Assembly: GCA_016717205.1 (NCBI GenBank)
Contig: JADKGC010000008.1
Coordinates: 186,001-250,000, forward strand
DNA: 64,000 nt
From: Candidatus Flexifilum breve
GTDB taxonomy: Bacteria; Chloroflexota; Anaerolineae; Aggregatilineales; Phototrophicaceae
Direction of reading: 5' to 3'
A program made the position numbers and the translations under genes. Every line of letters starts with the position of its first letter. The stretch's first letter is position 1. Under the pieces are notes generated by a model. It did not search any database, was not told where the DNA came from, and saw only the letters and a program-made list of their open reading frames with translations. Below are positions 44,938 to 54,129 of the stretch, one piece after another.

Positions 44938-45152
44938 TGATCTGCCTGTTGTCTACTCAAAGAGGGTCGAGTGTATCTAGCCCGCGAACCACGTTCAATA
45001 CAGCCTCACGACTTTCACACCGAAGGCGGGACTTAAGTTCGGTTTTCAGCGTTCGGTGAGTCGGGCGTGCGCATTTCGCACTATGCTAATGTGAAACCAG
45101 TTTGTCCGCGAACCTAAATCGATCAATCGTGCTCGTCTAGATGGAGGCAGTC

Positions 45153-46184
45153 ATGAACTCGTCCCACCGTTTTACGCCTGCGCGCTTCATCAGCTTCGGC
45201 TTGACCCTCGTGTGCATCGTGCTGCTTTTCTCCGCCGCGACCGTCACGGCGCAAGGGACGCGGTCGCGCATCGCCTTCCTCACCGCCGACTATGACACCC
45301 GCGAGATGACCATCAGCCTCGTCGACCCGGTCAACGGCACGGTGACCCCGCTGGTCGTCGATGGCAATTTCTTCTTCCCGACGCTCTCGCCCGACGGCCG
45401 CCAACTCGCGTTTATGGGGGAACATCCGCGGTCCCGGCGGCGCAACATCTACATCATCAACACGGATGGCACGAACCTGCATCCGGTCGTCCCCAACCGC
45501 CCAACGCTCAAACCGGATGGGCAGGTCGTGTGGTCGCCGGACAGCTCGCAGGTCATCTACGGCATTCTGAGCGGCGGTCGCCCCGCGGGCTTCATGCGCG
45601 CCAACAGCGACGGCAGCGGCGCAGAAGAACGCCTGCAGCTCCCCGATTTGCCGGGTGACATTGCTGAAACGTGGACCGCCATCTCGCCGGATGGCAACCG
45701 TCTCGCCATTCACGTATCGCTGATCGATCCGCCCTACCGCCAGATCGTCATCATGGAGCTGGACAGTGTGACGCCGGTCACGACGACGCTGCCCGACGGC
45801 ACACCGTTTGATCGGCTGGCGTGGTCGCCGGATGGGGAGCGCACGCTGCTCAGCGCGCTCATGCTCAACATGAGCGAACCACAGCCGCTGATGCTGGGCA
45901 ACAGCGACGCCTCGAATGTCGAAATCCTGCTGCAGTCGCCGCCGAATTACATCACCTCGATCTCGTGGTCACCGGATGGCAGTCAGATCGCCTTCACCGC
46001 GACTGAGATGAGCGGAGAGAGCGTTCCCGATGGCGAAGTCTATATCGCGAATGCCGACGGGAGCGGTGTGCGGTCGCTCAACATCCCGACCAATGTAGGG
46101 TATAACGGTACGTCATGGAGCGTGCTGCCCGACGATGTGGTGCTCCCGAGCACGCCAACGTCGTTTTTGAGCGTGTCGAATTAG
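45153..46184 (+). CDS. TolB-like beta-propeller protein, secreted
   Basis: Five or six PD40/TolB blades can be seen: LSPDGRQLAFMG, WSPDSSQVIYG, ISPDGNRLAIH, WSPDGERTLLS and WSPDGSQIAFT. A signal peptide (FISFGLTLVCIVLLFSAATVTAQ) precedes them. Propellers of this kind bind proteins or ligands at the cell surface; no enzyme domain is attached. The ATG at 45153 is chosen because GGAGG lies 5-6 bases upstream, within the codons opened by the earlier ATG at 45141. Confidence 0.85.
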   Translation: MNSSHRFTPARFISFGLTLVCIVLLFSAATVTAQGTRSRIAFLTADYDTREMTISLVDPVNGTVTPLVVDGNFFFPTLSPDGRQLAFMGEHPRSRRRNIYIINTDGTNLHPVVPNRPTLKPDGQVVWSPDSSQVIYGILSGGRPAGFMRANSDGSGAEERLQLPDLPGDIAETWTAISPDGNRLAIHVSLIDPPYRQIVIMELDSVTPVTTTLPDGTPFDRLAWSPDGERTLLSALMLNMSEPQPLMLGNSDASNVEILLQSPPNYITSISWSPDGSQIAFTATEMSGESVPDGEVYIANADGSGVRSLNIPTNVGYNGTSWSVLPDDVVLPSTPTSFLSVSN

Positions 46185-46929
46185 GGCACATCTCACCCCT
46201 AAAGCTCCTCTTCTAGAGGCGAGGGGTTCGGTGAGGCCAAAACCAGCGGACGCTGCAGTTTAACTATTGTCACGATATTAGCAGGCGCCGGGGGGGGCCC
46301 CCGGGCCCCGCCCGGGAGGGGGCGGGGGGCCCCCCCCCCCCGGGGGCCCGGGCCCCCGCCACCAACGGCATTCATTGCGTCCCTACGAAACCCCATTTGG
46401 CTTGGCGAGTGCTGTTGGCTCCCCTCCCTGAATTCGGTTGAGGACAGGACACTTTTAATATTGGGCCCCATTAAGATTCGCGCCTGAGGGCAACCGTATT
46501 TCGTAGGGACGCGCAACGGCGCGTCCGTTTCGCCCCCATCCGGCGGACGCCCCGTTGGGCGTCCCTACAATTCCCGCATTTGTTAAAACTGTCCTGCCGT
46601 GAACTGAATTCGGGGAGGGGCCGGGGGTGGGGTGGCCTGTTTGATTTGCGGACGCGCAGAAGCGCGTCCCTACAATAGTTCGATTGTAAAAAGTGCCCTG
46701 TCTTCAACCCAATAGCGGGAGGGCCAAGCCCCTCCCCTACCGTCTCCGAGCGCATATCGAACGCCCGGTCAACCCGCTCACATGAATGCGGGTTTTTCAA
46801 TGTGCACTGCACCAGTGTCAGCTTGACTCGCGTCAACCGCCTGCGCGTTAGCCGAATTCTCCCGCATGGTTCTACGGAAAATATCGTTATACTTAGCGTA
46901 CACAACATTGCGCTAAAAGGTTTGCCTTT
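46185..46929. repeat. Intergenic repeat island with a G/C-only tract, no gene
   Basis: A 77-base stretch at 46284-46360 consists only of G and C. A two-hairpin element spans 46503-46569 (outer GTAGGG / CCCTAC, inner GACGCGC/GCGCGTC and GACGCCC/GGGCGTC). A GGACGCGC / GCGCGTCC hairpin is at 46650-46674. Fragments of the GAATTCGGGGAGGGG element are near 46425 and 46606. The kinase promoter region may include TATACT at 46888-46893. Confidence 0.7.
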
Positions 46930-49521
46930 ATGGATGTCGGAGTAGAGTTTAGCCATTACCGCGTCATCGAGCATATCGGGCGCGGGGGGATGGCCGATGT
47001 GTGGTCAGCGCGCGACAAGCAGCTGAACCGCACGGTCGCGATCAAAACAGTGGCGCGCGATCTGTCGCAGGACATGAACCCGATCAAGCTGTTTGAGCGC
47101 GAAGCCAAGACGATTGCCGGGTTGGAACACCCGCACATTCTGCCGATCTACGAATTCGGCGAGTACACCGGCCAGTTGTACATCGTCATGCGCTATGTCT
47201 CCGGCGGGTCGCTCGAAGATTTGCTCGAAGAAGGGCCGCTGGCGATGGACGAGGCGCTGCGGCTGGCGCGGGCGGTCGCCCAGGCGCTGGATTACGCGCA
47301 CAGCAACAAGATCATCCATCTCGACCTCAAGCCGTCGAACATTCTGCTGGACAGCTACCGCCTGCCCTATCTGGCTGACTTTGGGCTGGCGACCGTGCTC
47401 GACCCGCAGGGGCGCGCGGCCAACCCCGGTTCCGGGACGCTGCTGTATATGGCGCCGGAACAGCTCACCGCCGAATCGCTCGATCACCGCGCTGACATTT
47501 ACAGCTTCTCGATCCTGATCTTCCACATGATCACGGGACAGCTTCCCTTCGACGCAACCATCCCGCTGGCGCTGCGTCAGCTTCAGTTGAGCGAAAACCT
47601 GCCGGATGTCGAGTTCGTCACGCCGGGTCTGCCGTCCACCATCAACCCGATTCTGCGGCGTGGCACGGAAATCGACGCCAACAAGCGCCCGCATTCGCTG
47701 ATGGAAATCGTGCAGCAGTTGGAAGCCGTCGTTAACCCGTCGCGGGTGAGCGCGCAAAGCGGCTTCAACACCCCGCAGGCGCGTCCCCGCGCGGCAGCGG
47801 CGGCGCGCATTCAGGACATGGATACCAAAACCGATGCGCTCGACAATCTGATCTCCGGCCCGGTTGATGACCTGATCACGCGGACGGCCCCGGTTATGGA
47901 TACCGGCGATCTGGAAAACCTGATCACCGGGCCAGTCGATGACCTGATCACGTCGACCAAGCCGCTGCCCATCGTCGGTGGCGGGCGCACGACCAATATC
48001 AATCTCAATGTGCCGCTTGACGACCTGATCACCGCGCCGGAAGTCACGCCGGAAGAGATGGCGCGGCGCGAGGCGCTCGACATCTACAGCCGCGCGCGGC
48101 GCGCGTGGGCGCACGGGCAGGGCAAGTTCCTGCTCGGCATCACGCACTTCACGCTGATCAACGACTATTACATCAAGGCGCAAGAGAATCGGCTGGAGCT
48201 CGACGAAGCGGGCATGCAGATGCTGCTGCGCGGCGCGCTCGAATACGACCATGACATCGACGTGTGGTGGGCGAAGCTCAATGATGAAAACCGCCGCTGG
48301 GTGGCACTCCACGCGCTGCGCAGCGAAAACGCGCCCGCTCGGGTGCGCGCGCTGCAGCGGCTAGAGAGCATCCCCGACAGCGACGTGCCACAAATCCCCA
48401 AGCTGGTGGCCCAGGCACTGCAAACCGAGGTCAGCCGCGAAGCCAAGCTCGCCGCGCTGCAGGTGCTGGAAAAGCGTGCCAAGCTCACGCCGACTCTGCC
48501 CACTTACACCAAAGACGACAACCTGCGCCGCCGCCTGACAACGCAGTTGAAGCTGAGCGCGGTCTCTGACTGGCGCGAAACCGTGTACAACCAGGAAGTT
48601 GATCTGCTGCTGGCGCAGATGGCGCTGAACGACGACGACAACACCGATAAGACGGTCGAAGAGACGGCGGCACGCGTGATCGGGCGCATTCGCTCGAAGG
48701 CGGCAGTCGCGGAGATCGCGAAGCATCAGAAGCTGGGCGAACGGCGGGCGCTGCGCGCGCTGGCCTACATCCGCGACGAAGCGCCCACCCTGCCCGACGA
48801 TGTCAGCCAGCAGGCGCGGGTCTATGCATGGCTGGATAACACATGGCGGCGGCTCACGCTCAACCCGATTCAGTCGGTGTGGCGTGTGATCTTCGCGACG
48901 ATTGGCGGCATTCTGGCGTTCGGCGGCTTCGCCTACTCGCAGCTTCCAACCCAAGCCATTTTCGGTCAGGAACGCATTGGCATCACCGCCTCGACCGGGA
49001 TCACGGTCGGCGTGGGGATCGGCTTGCTGGCGCTGCTGGCGGGCGATCTGCCAGAACGGCTGCGTGGCTTCTGGCCGTGGTGGGCGCGCCTGCTGTTCAA
49101 CCTGATCGGCGGGATCATCGGCGGCGGGTTCGCGTGGGCGGCGTTCAACTGGTTCATTCTGTTCCTGTCGCCTGCCGAGGGCATGACAAGCCTGCTCATT
49201 GGTGGCATTGGCTCGGCGCTGATGTTCACGACGCTGGTACTGGTGCGCGTGCGCGGCTGGATCGCGGCGAGCATCGCGGCGGTCGCGCTGTTCCTGACGA
49301 TTGTGATCCCGTGGTATCAGTACAATGTGGTCGGCAATGGCAACATCCTGCCGCTGATCTGGACGCGCCCGGGGCAGAACATCGAAACCTACGCGCTGCC
49401 GATGGCCATTGTCATCGCCATTGGCTCGTTCGCGCCGTTCCTGTGGCGGGATATCCGCGCGCTGGTCAAGCTGGCGCGCGCGCGCCGGTCGGCGGCCGTC
49501 GCCACGCCGGAAACACCTTAA
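46930..49521 (+). CDS. Ser/Thr protein kinase with repeated linker, helical domain and membrane tail
   Basis: Kinase domain at residues 1-265: G-loop IGRGGMADVW, K39 in VAIKT, catalytic loop IIHLDLKPSN (Leu where Arg is usual, so non-RD) and ADFGLA (D150). A linker follows at about 297-371 with two copies of a 13-residue motif (DNLISGPVDDLIT and ENLITGPVDDLIT) and a third partial one (VPLDDLIT). Residues about 380-540 are helical with HEAT-like character (WVALHALRSENAPARVRALQRL). The last 200 residues hold about six membrane helices, ending in a basic tail. The kinase domain lies at the N-terminus, so the tail anchors it with the kinase in the cytoplasm. No ligand-binding PASTA domain is seen. 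Confidence 0.9.
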   Translation: MDVGVEFSHYRVIEHIGRGGMADVWSARDKQLNRTVAIKTVARDLSQDMNPIKLFEREAKTIAGLEHPHILPIYEFGEYTGQLYIVMRYVSGGSLEDLLEEGPLAMDEALRLARAVAQALDYAHSNKIIHLDLKPSNILLDSYRLPYLADFGLATVLDPQGRAANPGSGTLLYMAPEQLTAESLDHRADIYSFSILIFHMITGQLPFDATIPLALRQLQLSENLPDVEFVTPGLPSTINPILRRGTEIDANKRPHSLMEIVQQLEAVVNPSRVSAQSGFNTPQARPRAAAAARIQDMDTKTDALDNLISGPVDDLITRTAPVMDTGDLENLITGPVDDLITSTKPLPIVGGGRTTNINLNVPLDDLITAPEVTPEEMARREALDIYSRARRAWAHGQGKFLLGITHFTLINDYYIKAQENRLELDEAGMQMLLRGALEYDHDIDVWWAKLNDENRRWVALHALRSENAPARVRALQRLESIPDSDVPQIPKLVAQALQTEVSREAKLAALQVLEKRAKLTPTLPTYTKDDNLRRRLTTQLKLSAVSDWRETVYNQEVDLLLAQMALNDDDNTDKTVEETAARVIGRIRSKAAVAEIAKHQKLGERRALRALAYIRDEAPTLPDDVSQQARVYAWLDNTWRRLTLNPIQSVWRVIFATIGGILAFGGFAYSQLPTQAIFGQERIGITASTGITVGVGIGLLALLAGDLPERLRGFWPWWARLLFNLIGGIIGGGFAWAAFNWFILFLSPAEGMTSLLIGGIGSALMFTTLVLVRVRGWIAASIAAVALFLTIVIPWYQYNVVGNGNILPLIWTRPGQNIETYALPMAIVIAIGSFAPFLWRDIRALVKLARARRSAAVATPETP

Positions 49522-50081
49522 CGTCCACGCGCTGTTTTTAGCCTCACCCCCGGCCCCTCCCCGAATTCGGGGAGGGGAGCCAGCAAAAGCGTCTTTTCTC
49601 CCCTCTCCCCGCTTGCGTGGGAGAGGGGTTGGGGGTGAGGGGTAATCCGTATCGTTTTCTTAAACTGCATCATTGCGTCCGCTGACGAAGGGGAATGCTT
49701 TAAGGGATGCTTTTTAAACACCCTCATGCCTCGTCCGGTTTTTCCTCTGCATGAAGCACCAGAGCGGTTGTCCGTGAAAGCCAAAGATGTGCTTTAACAG
49801 ATGGTGGTGGTCTTGTGAGCACAGGAGGACGAGGCATGCCTCGGCCCTACAAAATTCTCGCTCAGTACGACGTTTGTGCGCTTTTAGACGCTCTCTATCG
49901 CGTTCCTACGAAGCTGCTCCTCATGTTTTGACTGTGAACTGAAAACTGTCTACTGTTCACTTCTCCCCCTAAACTTTTGGGGAGTACCCGCCCATTCGAT
50001 TAGTTTTGCCATTTGCCGCGCAACTCCCGTGCTGCCGCCGCGTATTATTCTGCATCAAGAGGTGTAGAGGAGAGTGTTGCA
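49522..50081. repeat. Intergenic repeat island, no gene
   Basis: Elements seen: CCCCTCCCCGAATTCGGGGA type at 49542-49581, a variant CCCCTCTCCCC...GGGAGAGGGG at 49600-49640, the composite repeat on the minus strand at 49671-49737 (with GGACGCAATGA), and hairpin GGACGAGGCATGCCTCGGCC at 49827-49846. Copies of the composite lie at 15184 and 22145. The stretch after 49920 has ACTGTGAACTG words like 50478-50526. Confidence 0.7.
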
Positions 50082-50456
50082 ATGGAACATCATGGACATC
50101 ACCACCACCCGCACTGGGGACATCATCATGCGTGGCCGCATCACCGTCATCACGGGATGGGCGGGCGCATGTTCTTCTTTCCGTTCTTCGCGTTTGTGCC
50201 GCTGATCATCGGCTTCATGCTGCTGATGTTCTTGTTCAAAACGGGGCTGATCGTGCCGCTCCTGCTGATCGGCGCGTTCCTGTACATCATGCGTCCGCGC
50301 ATGGGCGGCAGTCAGTGGGGCGGCCCGCGCCGAGACTGGTTCGACATGGGCGGCAAGATGAAGAACGAGTGGATGCAGTGGCGCGACGGCGCGGATGTCG
50401 ACTCGATCATCACGCCGGACAAACCCAAGCGCAGCGACACGAGCGAATTCGTCTAA
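50082..50456 (+). CDS. Small His-rich membrane protein
   Basis: A protein of about 124 residues. The first 25 residues are rich in histidine (HHGHHHHPHWGHHHAWPHHRHH), then come two hydrophobic segments (FFPFFAFVPLIIGFMLLMFLF and LIVPLLLIGAFLYIM), and a polar tail. The His-rich part could bind metal such as Ni, Zn or Cu. I do not recognise the family. The ATG at 50082 has GAGGAGA upstream; the longer frame from 50013 shows no ribosome site. Confidence 0.6.
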   Translation: MEHHGHHHHPHWGHHHAWPHHRHHGMGGRMFFFPFFAFVPLIIGFMLLMFLFKTGLIVPLLLIGAFLYIMRPRMGGSQWGGPRRDWFDMGGKMKNEWMQWRDGADVDSIITPDKPKRSDTSEFV

Positions 50457-50477
50457 GTGAAGTTGTCAGTGCTCAGT

Positions 50478-50526
50478 TTACAGTTCACAGTCACAGCAGT
50501 TTTTAACTGTTCACTGTGAACTGTAA
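50478..50526. terminator. Inverted repeat between convergent genes
   Basis: TTACAGTTCACAGT (50478-50491) pairs perfectly with ACTGTGAACTGTAA (50513-50526), with a 21-base loop containing TTTTT. It lies between the His-rich and YbjN-like genes and probably acts as a two-way transcription stop. Related words occur near 49930. Confidence 0.6.
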
Positions 50527-50533
50527 GCGTCTT

Positions 50534-50995
50534 TTATATCCGGCCGTAGAGCCGCCCGCCGAATTCGGCGACCAACCGATCATCCTGATCGTCGGCGTAG
50601 TTCGCCACGAGGTTGATGATGTTGTTCGCCTCGACCGCGTCCAGGGACTCGAGCGGGCGCTCGCTGAACACGTAGACCGTGTCGTTGTACAGGCCAAACG
50701 CCGCGTTGGTGAGCTGCAGGTTGACCTCCAGCAGATGCCGGTACAGCGGCAGCAGGTTGGTCAGCGGCAGGTACATGATCGGCGAGAGTACCTGCAAATA
50801 TCCCTCGTTATCCTGCTGCGAAATGTAGATTTCAATCAACGCCGAGCCCCGGCGGAAGTTCCAACCGTAGCCGTCGGCCATGTTCATGCGCGCCTGCACC
50901 GGATCGATGCCGATTTGCAGCAAAATCTGCTCGACTGTCGCCGCATATTGATCGATGCGCGCGACCTGCTGCTGTTTCTTCCCACGTCCAAACAT
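50534..50995 (-). CDS. YbjN / type III secretion chaperone-like protein
   Basis: A 153-residue protein with a YbjN-like alpha/beta fold. The central strands are SALIEIYISQQDNEGYLQVLSPIMYLP and the helix PLYRHLLEVNLQLTNAAFGLYNDTVYVFSERP is a family hallmark. YbjN proteins act as chaperones or regulators, with no enzyme activity known. The start is basic (GRGKKQQQVARIDQYA). No secretion system is nearby, so a general chaperone role is as likely as any. Confidence 0.7.
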   Translation of the reverse strand: MFGRGKKQQQVARIDQYAATVEQILLQIGIDPVQARMNMADGYGWNFRRGSALIEIYISQQDNEGYLQVLSPIMYLPLTNLLPLYRHLLEVNLQLTNAAFGLYNDTVYVFSERPLESLDAVEANNIINLVANYADDQDDRLVAEFGGRLYGRI

Positions 50996-51021
50996 CGCTT
51001 ACCCCCTGAGAAAGATGATTA

Positions 51022-51236
51022 ACCACAGAGAACACAGAGAACACGGAGAAAGTTCCTATAACGACTACTTAGCGTTTTGTCGGGCAGTATTCGTAGGGGC
51101 GCACGGCGGTGCGCCCCTACAACCCCATATTCGACTATTCAGCGGAAACAGCCCCTAGCTCTCCGTATTTACCGCACCTGAGCATACACAAACTCTATTG
51201 ATTTAATCCTCTGTGCTCTCTGTGTTCTCTGTGGTT
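51022..51236. repeat. Nested inverted repeat with perfect inner hairpin
   Basis: Outer arms AACCACAGAGAACACAGAGA (from 51022) and CTCTCTGTGTTCTCTGTGGTT-type sequence (51207-51236) are complementary. The inner palindrome at 51093-51120 is perfect (GTAGGGGCGCACGG-type arms). The layout matches the element at 8741-8885. The element lies between the YbjN-like gene and the pseudoprotease gene. Confidence 0.65.
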
Positions 51237-51250
51237 CAAATTCTTTGCTG

Positions 51251-52399
51251 TTACTGCTGAGCTTTACCACAACGCAGGCAGCGCCCTTTGTGCACGCCCG
51301 CAATCGATTTGCAATGCACGCACTGCTGCCGCCCGGTTTCGTACAGGATATCGGCTTGCGGCAGGTAATAGCGCTGCACGCTCGCCGTCTCCGGTCTCGT
51401 CCCCCCGCACACCTCACAATAGAAGAAGCCCGCGCCGAACGCCCGGCTGAGCGTACCGCAGTTGGGGCAGTAGCGACGCGCCTCCCGGCTCAACTGCATG
51501 TAGGTCTCCACATAGCGGCGAATCGCGCTGATGTGCACGCCGAACAGGTGATTTGAAGCGCGGCTGACGTTGCGCGTCATCATGCCGACGAGGTAGTTGC
51601 GCTCGTCGAAAATTGGGTTGCCACCCGCATCGGGGATGCGGGACGCGTTGGTCGGAATCCAGTGCGCGGGCATGATGCGCTTGGTCGGGCGCTGCTGCGC
51701 CTGGAACATCTCGCCGTCATAGGTGACGACGTACAGCGGCGCATCGTCTGGCACGCGCGGCAGCGGCGTGATCGGCAGCACGGCGGGCGGGCGGTGCTCG
51801 ACGTACAGGATCGCGAGGTCGATATCAGGATAGGAGGCGACCACCTGCGCGGGGAGCTGGCGGCCGTTGTGCAGCTCGACCATCAGCCGTTCCAGCCCGC
51901 CGACCACGTAGCGCGAAGTCACCATGAGGCCATCCGGCGTGATGAAAAACGCCGTCCCCGCGCCATTCACCCCGCCGATCACATGCCCGAGCACATCGGC
52001 GATGTTGACGGCGGCCTGCGGGGCTTGCGGCGGCACAGCCTGTGGGTTGAGCTGCCCGGTCGGCGGCGGCGTCACCGGCGCGGTGTAGGTGGTCACAGGC
52101 TGCGTATAGGTCGTGACGGGTTGGGTGTAGCCGGTGGTCTGGGTGGAAAACTGCGCGTTCATGAGCGCGGCGAGGCGCGTGCGCGCTTCAGTGTTATGGG
52201 GGTCGAGCGCCGAGGCTTCGGTGTAGTGCGCGCGTTTCAACTGCGGATCGTCGGTCGATTCAGCCAACCATAGATAAGCGATGGCGCGAATCTCGGGCGG
52301 CAGGCTGCGCTTGAGCGCGATGCGAATCAAGCGCGCGCCTTCGACTTTGCTGCCGGATTGAATCGCCTGAATACCCATATCGAGAATACGTTGGGACAT
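51251..52399 (-). CDS. Trypsin-fold pseudoprotease with C-terminal zinc ribbons
   Basis: Residues 1-80 look like a short TPR-like helical region. A Thr/Pro/Gln-rich linker with TQPVTTY repeats (about 85-110) follows. Then comes a trypsin/HtrA-like domain (about 135-300). The histidine position reads TSRYVVGG (Y164 for His), the aspartate is kept (DIDLAIL, D194) and the serine loop reads PDAGGNPIF (A258 for Ser). The last 70 residues carry cysteine pairs CPNCG/CEVCGG and CVHCK/CLRCGK, which are zinc-ribbon-like. I infer a scaffold or ligand sensor rather than a protease. No signal peptide, so cytoplasmic. It is unrelated to its neighbours by strand. Confidence 0.8.
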   Translation of the reverse strand: MSQRILDMGIQAIQSGSKVEGARLIRIALKRSLPPEIRAIAYLWLAESTDDPQLKRAHYTEASALDPHNTEARTRLAALMNAQFSTQTTGYTQPVTTYTQPVTTYTAPVTPPPTGQLNPQAVPPQAPQAAVNIADVLGHVIGGVNGAGTAFFITPDGLMVTSRYVVGGLERLMVELHNGRQLPAQVVASYPDIDLAILYVEHRPPAVLPITPLPRVPDDAPLYVVTYDGEMFQAQQRPTKRIMPAHWIPTNASRIPDAGGNPIFDERNYLVGMMTRNVSRASNHLFGVHISAIRRYVETYMQLSREARRYCPNCGTLSRAFGAGFFYCEVCGGTRPETASVQRYYLPQADILYETGRQQCVHCKSIAGVHKGRCLRCGKAQQ

Positions 52400-52495
52400 C
52401 TCTACTCAGCTTTCTCAGGATTGGCGCCGGCGACCCAGACGCCGCGCACGCGCCGCAGCCCTCGGCTGACAATTCTACCACCAGCCTAGGCTCAA

Positions 52496-52524
52496 TTGTT
52501 CTGACCCATGTCCTATATTACAAT
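52496..52524 (+). promoter_or_regulatory. Candidate distal promoter for the DUF4388-GTPase operon
   Basis: TTGTTC (52496-52501), a 17-base spacer and TACAAT (52519-52524). It lies about 115 bases before the DUF4388 start. Confidence 0.45.
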
Positions 52525-52563
52525 GAATGCGGACAGACGGTCGCACTTCATTCCCTAATGTGG

Positions 52564-52592
52564 TTGCAGTGCCGGGTAACATCATGTATATT
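52564..52592 (+). promoter_or_regulatory. Candidate proximal promoter for the DUF4388-GTPase operon
   Basis: TTGCAG (52564-52569), a 17-base spacer and TATATT (52587-52592). A leader of about 42 bases would run to the ATG at 52641, where AGGGGGC is the ribosome site. Confidence 0.6.
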
Positions 52593-52640
52593 GACGGCAA
52601 TCGTCCGTTTTGCCAACGACATCAGAAGTAGGGGGCATTT

Positions 52641-53522
52641 ATGCCGCTGCAAGGCAATCTACGCGACTTTAGTACGACACAACTGCTGAATTTGATCAAT
52701 CTTGCGGGGAAAACCGGTACTCTCACTATTTACGAGGGCATCAGAACCGGCGAGAAAGACGCGGTTGGCGGTGACAAAATGTCCGCGGGCAAAGAACGGG
52801 CGCGCGTTTCGTTTAAGATCGGCAAGCTCATTCTCGCTTCCCTCGGCGGGCAAGATGGCAATCTGGTGTCGGTCCTCAACAAAGCGGGCAAGCTGACAGA
52901 CGAACAGGCGCGCATCATCAAAGAACGCGCGCGCAACACGACCGATAAAGCGCTGGCGCTGCTGCTCATCAACGCCAACTATGTGACGCAGCGCGACATC
53001 GTCAGCAGTATTCAGCAGCACACGTTGGATGTCGTCTATAACCTCCTCGGCTGGTCTGAAGGGCCGTTCCGCTTTGAGGACAACTCCCTACCTCCCAGCG
53101 ACCGCATCCTCGTGCCGATTGACCTCGAAAATGTGATCATCGAGGGGGCGCGCCGCATCAAAGAGATCGAGCAGTTGAATTCGCACCTGCCCAACCTCGA
53201 TATGGCGCTCAAATTCCCCGATAACCCGCGTGAGAAATTCAAGGGCATTCACCTGAGCGTGGAAGAATGGCGCGTGGTGTCATTCGTGAATCCCAAGAAC
53301 ACCATCCGGCAAATTGCCAAAGCCAACAATATGTCGGAAATCGAAATCCGGCGGATTGTGTATGGGCTGGAGCAGGCTGGCTTGGTCGAAGTCGTGCGCC
53401 CGGCGATCACCGAAATGGTGGCTGCCAACGCGAGCGGTAAAGCCCAGACGCCCGCGCGTAAAGCACCTCCCGTTCAAAAACCGGTCATTAACAAGCTGAT
53501 CGACAAGATTCGATCCATCTAA
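52641..53522 (+). CDS. DUF4388 (PATAN-type) domain protein
   Basis: The N-terminus, MPLQGNLRDFSTTQLLNLINLAGKTGTLTI, is the hallmark of DUF4388/PATAN, a domain common in two-component and gliding-type signalling and often next to small GTPases. Positions 80-150 form the second half (DEQARIIKERARNTTDKALALLLINANYVTQRDIVSSIQQHTLDVVYNLLGWSEGPFRFEDNSLP). The C-terminal part has a winged-helix-like segment (NTIRQIAKANNMSEIEIRRIVYGLEQAGLVEVV) that may bind DNA or protein. It is followed 40 nt later by the GTPase gene, its likely partner. Confidence 0.9.
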   Translation: MPLQGNLRDFSTTQLLNLINLAGKTGTLTIYEGIRTGEKDAVGGDKMSAGKERARVSFKIGKLILASLGGQDGNLVSVLNKAGKLTDEQARIIKERARNTTDKALALLLINANYVTQRDIVSSIQQHTLDVVYNLLGWSEGPFRFEDNSLPPSDRILVPIDLENVIIEGARRIKEIEQLNSHLPNLDMALKFPDNPREKFKGIHLSVEEWRVVSFVNPKNTIRQIAKANNMSEIEIRRIVYGLEQAGLVEVVRPAITEMVAANASGKAQTPARKAPPVQKPVINKLIDKIRSI

Positions 53523-53562
53523 CTTTACCAGCGATCAATTCTGGAAGAGCGGATATAGAGCT

Positions 53563-54096
53563 ATGCAAACAGTCAAGATGGTGATTACGGGCCCGTTTAG
53601 CTCCGGCAAAACGGAGTTCATTCGTTCGATCAGCGAGATCGACGTGGTGACCACCGAACGAGGTATTACCTCAGAGACGGAGCGTATGGTTAAAGAATCG
53701 ACGACGGTCGCTATGGACTTCGGGCGTATCACCGTGGACGACGACCTCGTGCTCTACCTGTTCGGGACACCCGGTCAGCGCCGGTTCGACTTCATGTGGG
53801 AAATCCTCGCGGAAGGCATGCTCGGCTTTGTGGTCATGGTGGACAGCACCAAGCCCGAGACGTTCCGCGAAGCGAAGAGCATCCTCGAAACCTTCCGCGC
53901 CTACGCCCCCACGCCCTATGTCGTGGCCGCCAACAAGCAGGATCAAGGCGAAGCGTGGAATACGGACGATCTGCGCATCGCGCTGCGCATCGAAGACGGC
54001 GTCAAACTGCTGCCCTGCGTCGCGCGCGACAAGGAAAGCGTCAAAACGGTTCTGCTCGAACTACTCTACTCGATTCTTGAGGAGATGGAGAGCTAA
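53563..54096 (+). CDS. Small Ras-like GTPase
   Basis: A P-loop GTPase of 177 residues: G1 GPFSSGKTEFIRS, G2 around TTERGITSETERM, G3 replaced by YLFGTPGQRRFDFMWE (no DxxG Asp, as in several bacterial Ras-like members), and G4 in VVAANKQDQ. It has the form of GTPases that accompany roadblock/LC7 or DUF4388 proteins in bacteria. Such GTPases act as switches in polarity, motility or signalling. No roadblock gene is seen here. It lies between the DUF4388 gene and the hydrolase gene in one operon. Confidence 0.9.
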   Translation: MQTVKMVITGPFSSGKTEFIRSISEIDVVTTERGITSETERMVKESTTVAMDFGRITVDDDLVLYLFGTPGQRRFDFMWEILAEGMLGFVVMVDSTKPETFREAKSILETFRAYAPTPYVVAANKQDQGEAWNTDDLRIALRIEDGVKLLPCVARDKESVKTVLLELLYSILEEMES

Positions 54097-54129
54097 TTCC
54101 CCGCACCTCAGAACGTAGAGGATAACATT

